Origin: Treponema sp.
Lineage (GTDB): Bacteria > Spirochaetota > Spirochaetia > Treponematales > Treponemataceae
Length of the DNA stretch: 64,000 nt
Assembly: GCA_024693045.1 (NCBI GenBank)
Contig: JAILLQ010000020.1
Location: 163,387 to 227,386 of the forward strand
Reading direction: 5' to 3'
The translations under genes were made by a program, and so were the position numbers. Position 1 is the stretch's first letter. Each line of letters starts with the position of its first letter. The notes beneath the pieces were generated by a model, which was not told where the DNA came from, did no database searches, and saw only the letters and a list, made by a program, of their open reading frames with translations. Below, in pieces: positions 43,358 through 53,474 of this stretch.

Positions 43358-45238
43358 ATGGCAGACAAAAACACTTATCCAGTCAAAATTTCAAACAAAG
43401 CAATTAGATTTTTCTCAGACATTTTTGCATTAACCTTTATTTTATTTAATGCAACGCTTTTAATTTCAAAATCAATAACTATAGAAGAATTTAAAGTTTT
43501 GATTCTAAATGTTCCGGTTCCGGCTCTTTACATTTTGTCTATCCTTACACCAATTTTTGTGTGGAATAAACTTAAAAAGAAACTTCTTACATTTGATGGT
43601 TCAAATCAAGACTTGGAACGCTGCAACAGGCTGGTAAAAAAACTACGCAATTTTTCGGTAATTTTGCCAATTATTTTTTCCCTTCTAATACCTTCTATGA
43701 TGGCTTTCTGGGGTATTAAACATGAACTGGATTTCGAAATGTTCGAAGGAGAAAAAATATTTCTTCACTTTATACTCTTGTATTTCGGAATTTTCCTTCA
43801 GATTTCAGCTGTAGCCTATAGTTCATACCTTTCTATATTTGAAAAGGAACTTATCTGGCTTCATTACTCCAGAAAAGATAACACAATTTCTATAACACTA
43901 AGACTTGTTCTTATGAATGCCGTTTCAATTGCCGGAACAGTAATGGCAGTGATGAGTATTCTTTCTACTCCTGGCATTGCGGCTGCGGCCAGCATAAAAG
44001 ACATATTAGTTTCAATTATTCCGATTTTTGTGATTTCTATTGTATCAATAACAGTAAACACATTTATCACGGTCCGCGAAATTTCAAGTGTAATAAAGAC
44101 ATTAAATCTTTTCCTTGATGATTTGGAAAAGAAAGATTACCGTTCAAAGCCTCTAAAGGTAACAAATCGAAATGAACTTGGTGAACTTATAAATGGAACA
44201 AATAAATTCTTTAATGTAACAAAAGATTTGTTAAAGGACTTCCGTTCATCTTCTGAATCGTCTAAAGATTCATCTGAATCCCTTAACACAAATATTGAAG
44301 AATCTATTACCAGATTCCAAAATATTGAAAACTCTCTTGAAAGCATTAAAGTTGACATGGCAGAACAGTCAAAAAGCGTAGAAGATGCAAACTCAACAAC
44401 ATCTCAAATTGTAATAAGAATCAGAGACCTGAATACTGCAATTGAAAAACAATCTTCGGGTGTAGCCCAGTCATCTTCGGCAGTCGAACAGATGGTTGCA
44501 AATGTAAACAATGTTTCGGCTATTCTTGAAAAAAATACAGAATCAGTAAACGAGCTTGCTATTGCCTCTGAAGAAGGAAAACAATTTGTTGTTGATGCCG
44601 TAAAAATTTCCGAAGAATTGCTTACAAAATCTTCTGAACTTTTAACGGCCAGCCAGACCATTCAGGCTATTGCAGCTGAAACAAACCTTCTGGCTATGAA
44701 TGCAGCTATTGAATCAGCTCATGCAGGTGAAGCAGGACAAGGATTTAGCGTAGTAGCTGATGAAATCAGAAATCTTGCTATTCAGTCTGCGGAACAGTCA
44801 AAAAATATTCAGCACAGTTTGAAAGAATTTGCAGATTCTGTTTCTCACATTGCAGAAAACACAAATATGGTTCAGGAAAAATTCAATTCCATTTACGACC
44901 TGTCTCAGAAGGTAAAAACTCAGGAACACGTTATTTCAAACGCAATGACAGAACAGCGTAGTGGTAACAACCAGGTATTAGCTGGTATTCGTTCTATTAC
45001 AAATTCTACAGCAACCGTAAAAAACAGTGCAACAGAGATGATTTCAGGAAGTGATTTGATTTCTAAGCAGATGAAAACTTTGAGCGAAACAACTAGAACC
45101 TCAAGACAACATGTCGCTGAAATCATGAATAACCTTCACAGGGTAATCAAAAATATGGACAATTTTAAAATTTCTTCTGTACAAAGCACAAAATCTATTA
45201 TCAAACTTCAGAAAGAAATTTGGGATTTTAAACTTTAA
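43358..45238 (+). CDS. Methyl-accepting chemotaxis protein without periplasmic sensor
   Basis: 626 residues. The N-terminal ~250 residues contain about six hydrophobic segments with only short loops, so no periplasmic ligand domain. A HAMP-like linker is near 265-310, then a long helical signalling domain whose hairpin tip reads AAETNLLAMNAAIESAHAGEAGQGFSVVADEIRNL near 440-475. It signals to CheA/CheW, presumably from a membrane or cytoplasmic cue. The start has AGGA at good spacing. Confidence 0.93.
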   Translation: MADKNTYPVKISNKAIRFFSDIFALTFILFNATLLISKSITIEEFKVLILNVPVPALYILSILTPIFVWNKLKKKLLTFDGSNQDLERCNRLVKKLRNFSVILPIIFSLLIPSMMAFWGIKHELDFEMFEGEKIFLHFILLYFGIFLQISAVAYSSYLSIFEKELIWLHYSRKDNTISITLRLVLMNAVSIAGTVMAVMSILSTPGIAAAASIKDILVSIIPIFVISIVSITVNTFITVREISSVIKTLNLFLDDLEKKDYRSKPLKVTNRNELGELINGTNKFFNVTKDLLKDFRSSSESSKDSSESLNTNIEESITRFQNIENSLESIKVDMAEQSKSVEDANSTTSQIVIRIRDLNTAIEKQSSGVAQSSSAVEQMVANVNNVSAILEKNTESVNELAIASEEGKQFVVDAVKISEELLTKSSELLTASQTIQAIAAETNLLAMNAAIESAHAGEAGQGFSVVADEIRNLAIQSAEQSKNIQHSLKEFADSVSHIAENTNMVQEKFNSIYDLSQKVKTQEHVISNAMTEQRSGNNQVLAGIRSITNSTATVKNSATEMISGSDLISKQMKTLSETTRTSRQHVAEIMNNLHRVIKNMDNFKISSVQSTKSIIKLQKEIWDFKL

Positions 45239-45286
45239 GCACTTCTCTTTGCAAAATCATTTAATCAGCAATAGAAGTCTTTAAAA

Positions 45287-45315
45287 TTGAATGAATATAA
45301 AAATTCTACTATACT
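45287..45315 (+). promoter_or_regulatory. Promoter of the COG2426 gene and dnaE operon
   Basis: TTGAAT (45287-45292), 17-nt spacer, TATACT (45310-45315). The ATG at 45325 is 9 nt after the -10, so the leader is only about 3 nt and carries no Shine-Dalgarno. Confidence 0.65.
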
Positions 45316-45324
45316 CTAAATGTT

Positions 45325-45825
45325 ATGCTCAAAAATTATTTAATCGTATTTTTTATTTCAATGCTTCCTCTGATAGAACTCAGAGGAGCTATTCCTTATG
45401 CAACAGCCCTTTCCTTGATGCCTGCAGATAATATTGCCCAGATTATACTAACTTATTCAGTTTGCATTCTGGGAAATATGATTCCTGTACCCTTTATTTA
45501 TCTTTTTGCGCGAAAATTTCTTGAATGGGGGCAGGATAAAAAAATCATCGGAAAGATTTGTACTTTTTTTCTAATTAAAGGGAAAAAAGGTGGTGAAAAA
45601 CTTCAGGCTAAAGCCGGCCGAGGTCTCTTTGTTGCTCTCTTCCTTTTTGTAGGCATTCCTCTTCCTGGAACTGGAGCTTGGACAGGAACTCTTGCCGCAA
45701 GTCTTTTGGACATGAATTTTAAAGAAACTGTAATAGCCTGCGTTTTAGGTGTTTTACTTGCAGGAATTATTATGCTCCTTTTGAGCATGGGTGTTTTGGG
45801 AGCGGTTCACACTATAGCCGCCTGA
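45325..45825 (+). CDS. Small multidrug-export-like membrane protein (COG2426)
   Basis: 166 residues, four or five hydrophobic segments. It begins LIVFFISMLPLIELRGAIPYA and contains FLFVGIPLPGTGAWTGTLAASLL, the two signatures of COG2426, a DedA-like family. Annotated as putative small multi-drug export protein in many genomes, but the true substrate is unknown. It is 22 nt upstream of dnaE and probably co-transcribed. Confidence 0.88.
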   Translation: MLKNYLIVFFISMLPLIELRGAIPYATALSLMPADNIAQIILTYSVCILGNMIPVPFIYLFARKFLEWGQDKKIIGKICTFFLIKGKKGGEKLQAKAGRGLFVALFLFVGIPLPGTGAWTGTLAASLLDMNFKETVIACVLGVLLAGIIMLLLSMGVLGAVHTIAA

Positions 45826-45847
45826 CTTAGTTTTATAGGAATAAATT

Positions 45848-48800
45848 ATGGCAGATTATCACAAATTTGATCCGGCACCAGAAGGTACACCGGAAGCACA
45901 ATTCGTTCACCTTCACGTTCACTCAGATTATTCTCTTTTGGACAGTTGCTGTAAACTCGACCAGCTGGTTGCAAAAGCCAAACGCCTTAACATGCCGGCT
46001 CTTGCTCTTACCGACCATGGAAATATGTTTGGTGTACTCAACTTTGAAAAACTCTGCCATGTAAACGGAATAAATCCCATCGTTGGTTGTGAATTTTATG
46101 TAGGAGACGACCACTTAAAACAGGAAAGAACTAAATACGGCAAAAAAAATTACCACCTCATTCTTTTATGCGAAAATGAAACCGGCTATAAAAACATGAG
46201 CTGGCTATGTTCTGATGCAAACACAGAAGGTCAATATTTTGGAAAACCAAGAATTGACTTCGAAATGCTGAAAAAACGACACGAAGGTTTAATCTGCCTT
46301 TCAGCCTGTATAGCAGGAGAATTACCTCAAACGCTCTTAAATGATACAGAAGAAGCTGCAGAAGAACTTATTATCCGCTACAGAGACCTTTTTGGTCCAG
46401 ACCACTACTACATCGAACTTCAGGATCACGGTATTCCAGAGCAAAAAATCGTAAATGAAAAAATGATACGCCTGGCCCGAAAGCTCAATGTTCCTCTTGT
46501 AGTTACAAACGATATTCACTACATGGAAAAAGAAGATGCTGAAGCTCAGGATGCATTAAGATGTATTGGCTTTAAAAAACTTCTAAATGAACCTCACCAG
46601 ACTATGGGTGACGGAAGAACCGAGTGGTATTTTAAAACTGAAGAAGAAATGAGAAAACTCTTCCCAGAACTACCGGATGCATACGAAAACACTCTGAAGA
46701 TTGCAAATATGTGTAATCTTACAATTCATCAATATTCAACACCAGAACTGAAAGGTTGTCTTCCTCGCTTTGAACTTCCAAAAGAATTTCAAAAACACGA
46801 AGATTACACACAAAACCAGGATGATTATGTACGCTACCTTGTAGAAAAGGGGCTTAGACAGAGGTATAAGGAAATTACTCCAAAAATCAGAGCCCGTGCA
46901 GAATACGAGCTTGGAATCATCTTTAAGATGGGTTTTTCCGGCTACTTTCTTATTGTATGGGAATTTATCAACTGGTCTAAATCAACTTATGACAATGTAA
47001 ATAACCGGCCTAAGCCTTATATTCCAATTGGACCAGGTCGAGGTTCGGGAGCAGGTTCTATTGTCGCCTATACCATGACCATCACGGATATCGATCCATT
47101 CCGATTCAATTTACTTTTTGAACGATTCTTGAACCCTGAACGCGTTTCCATGCCGGATTTTGATATCGATATGGATTTCGACTACAGACAAGATATCATC
47201 CAGCACACTAGAGACCTTTACGGAGACCCTCAGGTTGGCCATATCGTCACTTTTGGTACCCTTAAGCCAAAACAATGTATCGCCGATGTAGGTAGAGTTT
47301 TAGGAATTCCTTTAAGTGAAGTAAATATGCTCAAAGCTTGTATTCCGGACTCTCCTAAGGCAAAACTAAAAGATGCTTTCCATCCGAGTGAAAAATTTCC
47401 AGCTCCAGAAGGCGGTCGCTTGGAACCATACCTCGAAGATCCGAGATATACAAAACTCTTTGAACTCGCAAAAAAATTGGAAAATGTAAACAGGAATACA
47501 GGTCTTCACGCCTCGGGAATGGTAATTGGTCTTACAGCCCTTCCAGACTGGGCACCGATTTTTAAAGATCCGAAAACAGGTGAAGTAGGTGTTCAATACA
47601 CAATGGACATCATTGAACCTTGCGGACTGGTTAAATTTGACTATTTAGGTTTAAAAACCCTTTCATTAATCAGATACGCAGAAGATAACATCAACCGACA
47701 CAGAAAAGAAGGCGTACCAGAATTCCATATTGAATCAATAAGTGAAACCGACAGTGAAACCTTTGACATGTTCGACGAAGGGGACTCTGTTGCCGTATTC
47801 CAGTTTGAAAGTCCTGGTATGCAGAAAATCTTAAGGCAGGTAAAACCTCGCTGCATAGAAGAGCTTGTTGCCTTAAATGCCCTGTACCGCCCAGGTCCAA
47901 TGGATTATATTCCACAGTATATCGACGGAAAATGGAAACCTGAAACCGTACATTACCCAGACCCTTGTCTTGAAAGCCTTTTAAAAGAAACTTATGGGGT
48001 TATGGTATACCAGGAACAGGTTATGCAGGTTTCGCAGAAAATTGCCGGATTTTCTCTTGGTGGCGCCGATATGCTCCGTCGCGCAATGGGAAAGAAAAAG
48101 CCTGAAGTTCTTATGGGTAAGAAAAAAGAATTTATCGAAGGTGCTATTGCTCAAGGTTTTACCGAACAGCATGCAGCAGATATATTCGAAATCATGGTTC
48201 CTTTTGCCGGCTACGGTTTTAATAAATCTCATGCAGCTGCCTACACAGTTCTTGCTTACAGAACAGGTTGGTTAAAATGCCACTACCCTGCAGAATTTAT
48301 GGCTGCAAACCTTACCAACGAACTAACTTCTACAGACGGAGTTCCTCAGTACCTTGAAGAATGCAAAAGAATGGGATTAAAAGTAGTTCCACCTGATATA
48401 AACAAATCATATTCAGAATTTGACGTTTGTGACGGCGATGTAATCTTTGCATTCCGAGGAATGAAGGGAATGGGTAAAGAAGCCGCAGACGCAATCGTAA
48501 AAGAAAGAGAAGAACACGGAAACTACACTTCTTTTATGAACTTTTTGGAACGCTGCATTCCTCTTACAATCACAGATGCTGAAGGAAGAGAGAAACGTCC
48601 GCTTAACTCAAAGGCTGTTGAAGTCTGTATAAAAACAGGAGCTTTTGACAAACTGGGACAGAATAGACAAACCTTAGCCTTTAACATGGATAGGGCAATT
48701 AAATATGTTTTAGATAAGACAAATGGTACTGATAACGGTCAGGGTGACTTATTCGGCGATACAGATGAAAAAGTATATGCAGACTTTGTATTTGAAGAAA

Positions 48801-49516
48801 TACCTGATATTCCTCAGCTAGAAAAATTAAATATCGAAAAGGAAATTATCGGCTGCTATGTATCCGGTCATCCCTTAGATGAATACGAAAATGTCATAAA
48901 AAACAGTATTTCTCTTACCTCAAAGAATATGCCTAGAGCCGCAAAAGAAGATAAAGCTTTAAAAGAAAGTCTTTCTGCCAGCGGTCAGTCTTCATGGTCA
49001 AATCGAAATGCCGGAAAATCCTACACTATTCTTGGATTCCTGACTTCCTTGAGACAAATACGAACAAAAAAAGGAACTGATATGGCATTTGCAAAAGTTC
49101 AGGATTATGACGGTGAAATAGACATAACTTTCTTCCCGAAAACATGGGAACAGATGCGGGCCAATATTCAGGAAGGCAAAGTATACGCCTTTAAAGGAAA
49201 AGTTGACGGGTCTAGAGATGAAGAAAAACCAAGCTTTATTGTTGATTCTATCGAAGATATCGCCTCGTTAAAAGCAAAATCAATTTCTGAAATACACATC
49301 CAGCTCGAATCCGGTAACTACACTGAAGTAGATTTTTCAAAAATTCGAGATATTTTATTTGCTCAACCGGGTAATTGTTCAGTATATTTTCATATAGATA
49401 CTGTTTCAGGACCTTACATAGTTAGAGTCAATCAGCAGATGACGGTTTCTTCTTCAGATGAAACAATCAATATGCTTAAAGAAATGCAGCAGATAAAAGA
49501 GGTTTGGACAGCTTAG
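45848..49516 (+). CDS. dnaE: DNA polymerase III alpha subunit
   Basis: Replicative polymerase, 1222 residues. An N-terminal PHP domain (FVHLHVHSDYSLLD near 20, LTDHGNMFG) precedes the polymerase core with GPGRGSGAGSIVAY near 395 and the catalytic Asp pair in MPDFDIDMDF near 436-444. HhH and OB domains (YTILGFLTSLRQIRTKKGTDMAF near 1060) and a tau-binding C-terminus follow. DnaE1 type, slightly longer than the E. coli enzyme (1160). TAGGAAT precedes the ATG. Confidence 0.97.
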   Translation: MADYHKFDPAPEGTPEAQFVHLHVHSDYSLLDSCCKLDQLVAKAKRLNMPALALTDHGNMFGVLNFEKLCHVNGINPIVGCEFYVGDDHLKQERTKYGKKNYHLILLCENETGYKNMSWLCSDANTEGQYFGKPRIDFEMLKKRHEGLICLSACIAGELPQTLLNDTEEAAEELIIRYRDLFGPDHYYIELQDHGIPEQKIVNEKMIRLARKLNVPLVVTNDIHYMEKEDAEAQDALRCIGFKKLLNEPHQTMGDGRTEWYFKTEEEMRKLFPELPDAYENTLKIANMCNLTIHQYSTPELKGCLPRFELPKEFQKHEDYTQNQDDYVRYLVEKGLRQRYKEITPKIRARAEYELGIIFKMGFSGYFLIVWEFINWSKSTYDNVNNRPKPYIPIGPGRGSGAGSIVAYTMTITDIDPFRFNLLFERFLNPERVSMPDFDIDMDFDYRQDIIQHTRDLYGDPQVGHIVTFGTLKPKQCIADVGRVLGIPLSEVNMLKACIPDSPKAKLKDAFHPSEKFPAPEGGRLEPYLEDPRYTKLFELAKKLENVNRNTGLHASGMVIGLTALPDWAPIFKDPKTGEVGVQYTMDIIEPCGLVKFDYLGLKTLSLIRYAEDNINRHRKEGVPEFHIESISETDSETFDMFDEGDSVAVFQFESPGMQKILRQVKPRCIEELVALNALYRPGPMDYIPQYIDGKWKPETVHYPDPCLESLLKETYGVMVYQEQVMQVSQKIAGFSLGGADMLRRAMGKKKPEVLMGKKKEFIEGAIAQGFTEQHAADIFEIMVPFAGYGFNKSHAAAYTVLAYRTGWLKCHYPAEFMAANLTNELTSTDGVPQYLEECKRMGLKVVPPDINKSYSEFDVCDGDVIFAFRGMKGMGKEAADAIVKEREEHGNYTSFMNFLERCIPLTITDAEGREKRPLNSKAVEVCIKTGAFDKLGQNRQTLAFNMDRAIKYVLDKTNGTDNGQGDLFGDTDEKVYADFVFEEIPDIPQLEKLNIEKEIIGCYVSGHPLDEYENVIKNSISLTSKNMPRAAKEDKALKESLSASGQSSWSNRNAGKSYTILGFLTSLRQIRTKKGTDMAFAKVQDYDGEIDITFFPKTWEQMRANIQEGKVYAFKGKVDGSRDEEKPSFIVDSIEDIASLKAKSISEIHIQLESGNYTEVDFSKIRDILFAQPGNCSVYFHIDTVSGPYIVRVNQQMTVSSSDETINMLKEMQQIKEVWTA

Positions 49517-49545
49517 AAAACTTTTACTGCTTTTAAGGAGATTAC

Positions 49546-50148
49546 ATGCAGAATACAATACAGATTATCTTTCAACTTTGCTCAACAGCTGTTTCAATTT
49601 ATGCAATGCTTTGTTTCGTAAGAATTATGCTGACCTGGTTTCCAGGCTTGGAATATTCCCAAGTTGGTAGATTTCTTTCACAGATGTGTGACCCTTACAT
49701 GAATCTCTTTTCAAGAATTCCTCTAAGAATCGGAATGATTGATTTTACTCCGGTTCTTTCTCTTGGCCTTCTTACTCTTCTTTCTTCAGTTCTTGCAGAA
49801 ATTTCTCTTTCTGGCCGCATCTACATAGGAGGAATACTTGCCCAGATTATACAACTACTCTGGTCTGCAGCAACATCTATCATGGGAATCTTACTTTTAG
49901 TATGTTTTGTCCGCTACTGTTTTGCAATTTTCAGCAAAAAAAGCAACAACTATGATTCCCCATGGCGTTTCATTGATTCTTCAATTTCAAAAATCGTTTT
50001 TGCAATTTCATCACCTCTTTCTGGAGGTAAACCAATTGATTATAAGAAAGCTCTATTGCTGTCATGTATTACACTTCTCTTCTTACTAATCATAGGTAAT
50101 ATTTTAATACGCATATTGATATCAGCAATTACTTTAATTCCTTTCTAA
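49546..50148 (+). CDS. YggT-family membrane protein
   Basis: 200 residues with four main membrane segments in two YGGT repeats (CFVRIMLTWFPGLEYSQVGRFLSQMCDPYMNLFSRIPLRIGMIDFTPVLSLG; second copy WRFIDSSISKIVFAISSPL). The family is linked to osmotic stress and division-machinery placement, without a defined reaction. AAGGAG precedes the ATG. It is 29 nt after dnaE and 1 nt before recG. Confidence 0.88.
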   Translation: MQNTIQIIFQLCSTAVSIYAMLCFVRIMLTWFPGLEYSQVGRFLSQMCDPYMNLFSRIPLRIGMIDFTPVLSLGLLTLLSSVLAEISLSGRIYIGGILAQIIQLLWSAATSIMGILLLVCFVRYCFAIFSKKSNNYDSPWRFIDSSISKIVFAISSPLSGGKPIDYKKALLLSCITLLFLLIIGNILIRILISAITLIPF

Positions 50149-50149
50149 T

Positions 50150-52309
50150 ATGAAAATTGATAATATCAATACACCGGTATCTTCACTTCAAGGGATAGGC
50201 CCTTCTACAGCAAAAGTATTTTCCAAGTTGAATATTTTTACTGTAGGAGACTTGCTTAAGTTTTATCCTAAAGATTACGAAGACCGCCGACAGAAACTTA
50301 CCATTGACAAATTTAATTTTGGAAAAGTCCACACCATAGCTCAAATCCAGGCCCATGAATTCTTTGGTTATGGAAAAATGAAAACCCTCAAGATTATTAT
50401 TTCTGATGGTACAGCTTCAGCAAGTTTAATATGCTTTAACCGCCCATTTTTACAGCATTCTCTTCCACAGGGAGCCATTGTTTGCGTTACAGGCTCATTT
50501 AGCGAAAAATACGGACAAATCCAATCAAGTGATTTTGATATAACAAAGTTAGCAGAATTCGGAAGCCTTGAAGAATTTCAAAATCAGCCTTTACCTGATT
50601 CGGGAATCTTAGCCATTTACCACCTTACAGAAGGCTTAACCCAAAAAGCTGTTCGGAAAGCAGTAAAAACAGCAATCGCCCAGTACGCAAGAGGAATCGA
50701 CAACGAAATACCTGAAGAATTTATTATAAAACATTCTCTTTGTTCAAAGCAGGAAGCTATCAGACTTATTCACGAAAGCCAGAATCCGTCCGACATACAG
50801 AAAGCTCGAAAAACACTTATATACGAAGAACTCTTCAACTTTCAATGCGTGATAGCTAGAAGAGCCTTAAAACACAAGGGGGCAATTCCAAACCTTAATT
50901 ATGAAAATCTGGAAGAGCCCTCAAATGAGAATGAAGAAATATCAAGAGAAGTTTTTGAAAAAGACCTTTCTCCTCATCAAAAAGAATTATATAAAAGACT
51001 CCCCTTTGAACTTACTCAAGATCAGAAAAAAGTAATTCTCCAGATGAATAAAGATATCGACCGGGGTTTCAAAGACAGAACAAGCATTCTAAACGACACT
51101 TTTCCTAAAAACAAAACCCCTTTTACAATGCAGAGATTATTACAGGGAGATGTAGGCTCAGGTAAAACTCTAGTAGCTTTTTTTGCATGTCTAAGAATTT
51201 TAAACTGGAAGGGTCAGTGTGCACTTATGGCTCCAACAGAAATCTTAGCCCGCCAGCATGCTGAAAATGCAGCTAAACTACTTGAGCCCATTGGAGTAAG
51301 AGTAGCTTTTTTAACAGGAAATATTAAAAACTCCGGAAGAAGTCAACTTTTAAAAGCCCTAAAGGCAGGCGATATAGACATAGTTATCGGAACCCATGCC
51401 CTCTTTTCTAAAAATGTAGTTTACAATGACCTTCAACTGGCAATTATAGATGAGCAGCATAGATTTGGAGTTGTACAAAGACAGGCAATCATAGACAAGG
51501 GCAGGCAAACAGAAAAAGAACCAGCAGTAACTTTTGAACCACATCTTCTGATGATGAGCGCAACCCCTATTCCCCAAACCCTGGCCTTAACATTTTTCGG
51601 AGACCTGGATGTAAGCAGCATAAAGACCCTTCCAAAAAACCGAAAACCTATAATTACCTATCTTGTACGCGAAGGAAATGAAAGAAATGCTTATGAAGCT
51701 GTAAGAAATGAACTAAAAAAAGGCTACCAGGCTTATTTCGTTTACCCCGCAATTGATACAGATAATATTACTCAAGAAATAAAATCGGCTGAAGAAAATT
51801 TCAAAAACTTGAAAGAAAATATCTTTCCAGAATATAAATGTGCTTTGATTCATTCAAAAATCGATGAAGAAAGTCAGATTCAAATCCTAAAAGACTTCAG
51901 GCAAAAAAATATACAAGTATTAGCAGCAACCACTGTAATTGAAGTAGGAGTCGACGTTCCTAATGCAAACTGCATGGTCATAGAACAAGCGGACCGTTTC
52001 GGACTGGCACAACTACATCAGTTACGGGGAAGAGTTGGAAGAGGAAGCGACCAGTCATTCTGTTTTTTAATTTACAGCAAAAAGATTACAGAATTAGGCA
52101 TAGAAAGAATGAAGGTCCTGAGACAAAACACTGACGGCTTTGTTATAGCAGATCAGGATTTAAAACTAAGAGGTCCCGGCGAAATAACCGGAACCCTACA
52201 AGCAGGAAGTATGAGCCTTGGAATAGCAGACCTTGTCCGCGACCACGATATATTACTGACCGCAAGGCAAGATGCCTTTAATTATGTTACTAAAGAGCAA
52301 AGCCTTTAG
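50150..52309 (+). CDS. recG: ATP-dependent DNA helicase RecG
   Basis: Remodels stalled replication forks and Holliday junctions. 719 residues. An N-terminal OB wedge domain (KVHTIAQIQAHEFFGYGKMKTLKIIISDGTASASLICFNRP) precedes the helicase with Walker A GDVGSGKTLVAF near 333, the DEQH box DEQHRFGV near 433, MSATPIPQTLA and the motif VI region QLHQLRGRVGRGSDQSFC. Its start is 1 nt after the preceding stop, so it is translationally coupled. Its stop overlaps the converging sigma-factor stop by 4 nt. Confidence 0.97.
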   Translation: MKIDNINTPVSSLQGIGPSTAKVFSKLNIFTVGDLLKFYPKDYEDRRQKLTIDKFNFGKVHTIAQIQAHEFFGYGKMKTLKIIISDGTASASLICFNRPFLQHSLPQGAIVCVTGSFSEKYGQIQSSDFDITKLAEFGSLEEFQNQPLPDSGILAIYHLTEGLTQKAVRKAVKTAIAQYARGIDNEIPEEFIIKHSLCSKQEAIRLIHESQNPSDIQKARKTLIYEELFNFQCVIARRALKHKGAIPNLNYENLEEPSNENEEISREVFEKDLSPHQKELYKRLPFELTQDQKKVILQMNKDIDRGFKDRTSILNDTFPKNKTPFTMQRLLQGDVGSGKTLVAFFACLRILNWKGQCALMAPTEILARQHAENAAKLLEPIGVRVAFLTGNIKNSGRSQLLKALKAGDIDIVIGTHALFSKNVVYNDLQLAIIDEQHRFGVVQRQAIIDKGRQTEKEPAVTFEPHLLMMSATPIPQTLALTFFGDLDVSSIKTLPKNRKPIITYLVREGNERNAYEAVRNELKKGYQAYFVYPAIDTDNITQEIKSAEENFKNLKENIFPEYKCALIHSKIDEESQIQILKDFRQKNIQVLAATTVIEVGVDVPNANCMVIEQADRFGLAQLHQLRGRVGRGSDQSFCFLIYSKKITELGIERMKVLRQNTDGFVIADQDLKLRGPGEITGTLQAGSMSLGIADLVRDHDILLTARQDAFNYVTKEQSL

Positions 52310-53154
52310 GCAATATAGCTTTCCAAACGACGACTTCTAACAGGATGCTGCATTCTCTTGATTGCATGGATTTCAATCTGTCTGATTCTTTCTTTTGTAA
52401 GAGAGAATTCATCTCCAATTTCTTTTAGAGACATTGGCTTTTTACCTGTCAAACCATATCGCATTCTTAATACCTTTGCTTCAGTTGGTTTAAGAGTATC
52501 AATTACAGTATTCAAATCTTCAGTCATTGCCTTATTGATTGTTTCACTTTCTGGCTGTTCAAAAATGTTGTCTTCTACCATTTCACCTACTGTTGTTGCA
52601 GAAGAATCTTTACCAGAAACTTCCATATCCAGAGAAACCATTTCTTTTGCAATTGCAACCATTTCCTGAACATGTTTTTTATCCATATTCAAAAGATTAG
52701 CAACTTCAGAAAGTTCCTGTTCCTCTGTAAGATTTTCACCATAAGAAGCAACAGCCTTTTTAGCATGTTCAATCTGAACAAGTTCATTTGCTCTATTCAA
52801 AGGTAAACGAATCGAGCGGCTCTTTTCACAAATAGCCTTCATAATCGACTGTCGAATCCACCAAACAGCATATGATATAAAACGATAACCTTTTGAAACG
52901 TCAAACTTTTCGATAGCAGTCAAAAGGCCGATATTACCTTCGCTGATTAAATCGTCCAATTCAATTCCTTTTTTCTGGTACTTCTTTGCAATTGAAACAA
53001 CGAATCTCAAATTTGCATTAACTATTTTGTTTTTAGCAGCCTTATCACCTGATGCGGCCTTTACAGCAAGTTCAGTTTCTTCTTCTGCCGAAAGCAAAGG
53101 AATTTTATTAATTTCCTTTAGATAAATAGAAAGAATGTTTTCGTCTTTTGACAT
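52306..53154 (-). CDS. Sigma-70-family RNA polymerase sigma factor
   Basis: 282 residues with regions 1.2 (DENILSIYLKEINKIPLLSAEEE), 2 (LRFVVSIAKKYQKKGIELDDLISEGNIGLLTAIEKFDVSKGYRFISYAVWWIRQSI), 3, and 4 (SLKEIGDEFSLTKERIRQIEIHAIKRM). It lacks the long N-terminal region 1.1 and the large non-conserved region of primary RpoD, so it resembles a group 2 or stress factor. A sigma gene beside groES is also known in T. pallidum (recalled synteny). GGGAGG precedes the ATG. Confidence 0.88.
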   Translation of the reverse strand: MSKDENILSIYLKEINKIPLLSAEEETELAVKAASGDKAAKNKIVNANLRFVVSIAKKYQKKGIELDDLISEGNIGLLTAIEKFDVSKGYRFISYAVWWIRQSIMKAICEKSRSIRLPLNRANELVQIEHAKKAVASYGENLTEEQELSEVANLLNMDKKHVQEMVAIAKEMVSLDMEVSGKDSSATTVGEMVEDNIFEQPESETINKAMTEDLNTVIDTLKPTEAKVLRMRYGLTGKKPMSLKEIGDEFSLTKERIRQIEIHAIKRMQHPVRSRRLESYIA

Positions 53155-53474
53155 CGAGTGCCTCCCAAAAAGTTCTCACTTATAGATTTGCAAATTCCGT
53201 GCCAAAATGATTTTTTGCTTGAATTTATTTGAAAAAAGTTCAAATTTATACATATCACTAAGATTTTTTAATAAATTTATCCTTTTCTACTCTAATATTT
53301 AAAGTAATTGTGGGTAAATTTTCCCCACCCCCTATTAACTCCCTTGTAAGTGAGTTATTTTGACCCATTTTTTACTTTTTCGATTAAATCATTTTTATTT
53401 TTTTGTTGACGTTTCACCCCTATATTTATTAGATTTTAAGGTAGAAATAAATAAAATAATTAAGGAGTACATAG
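53155..53474. promoter_or_regulatory. Divergent regulatory region, sigma gene / groES
   Basis: 320 bp. The groES side has TTGACG (53406-53411)-N17-TTAGAT (53429-53434). Upstream are TAACTC-N10-GAGTTA (53336-53357) and a GTGGG/CCCAC hairpin near 53310-53328. A CIRCE element (TTAGCACTC-N9-GAGTGCTAA) is absent, so HrcA control in the usual form is not supported. No further gene is seen. Confidence 0.6.

Noticed and set aside
53155..53474. CIRCE/HrcA operator before groES
   Set aside because: Only TAACTC-N10-GAGTTA is present; the core GCACTC/GAGTGC is absent.
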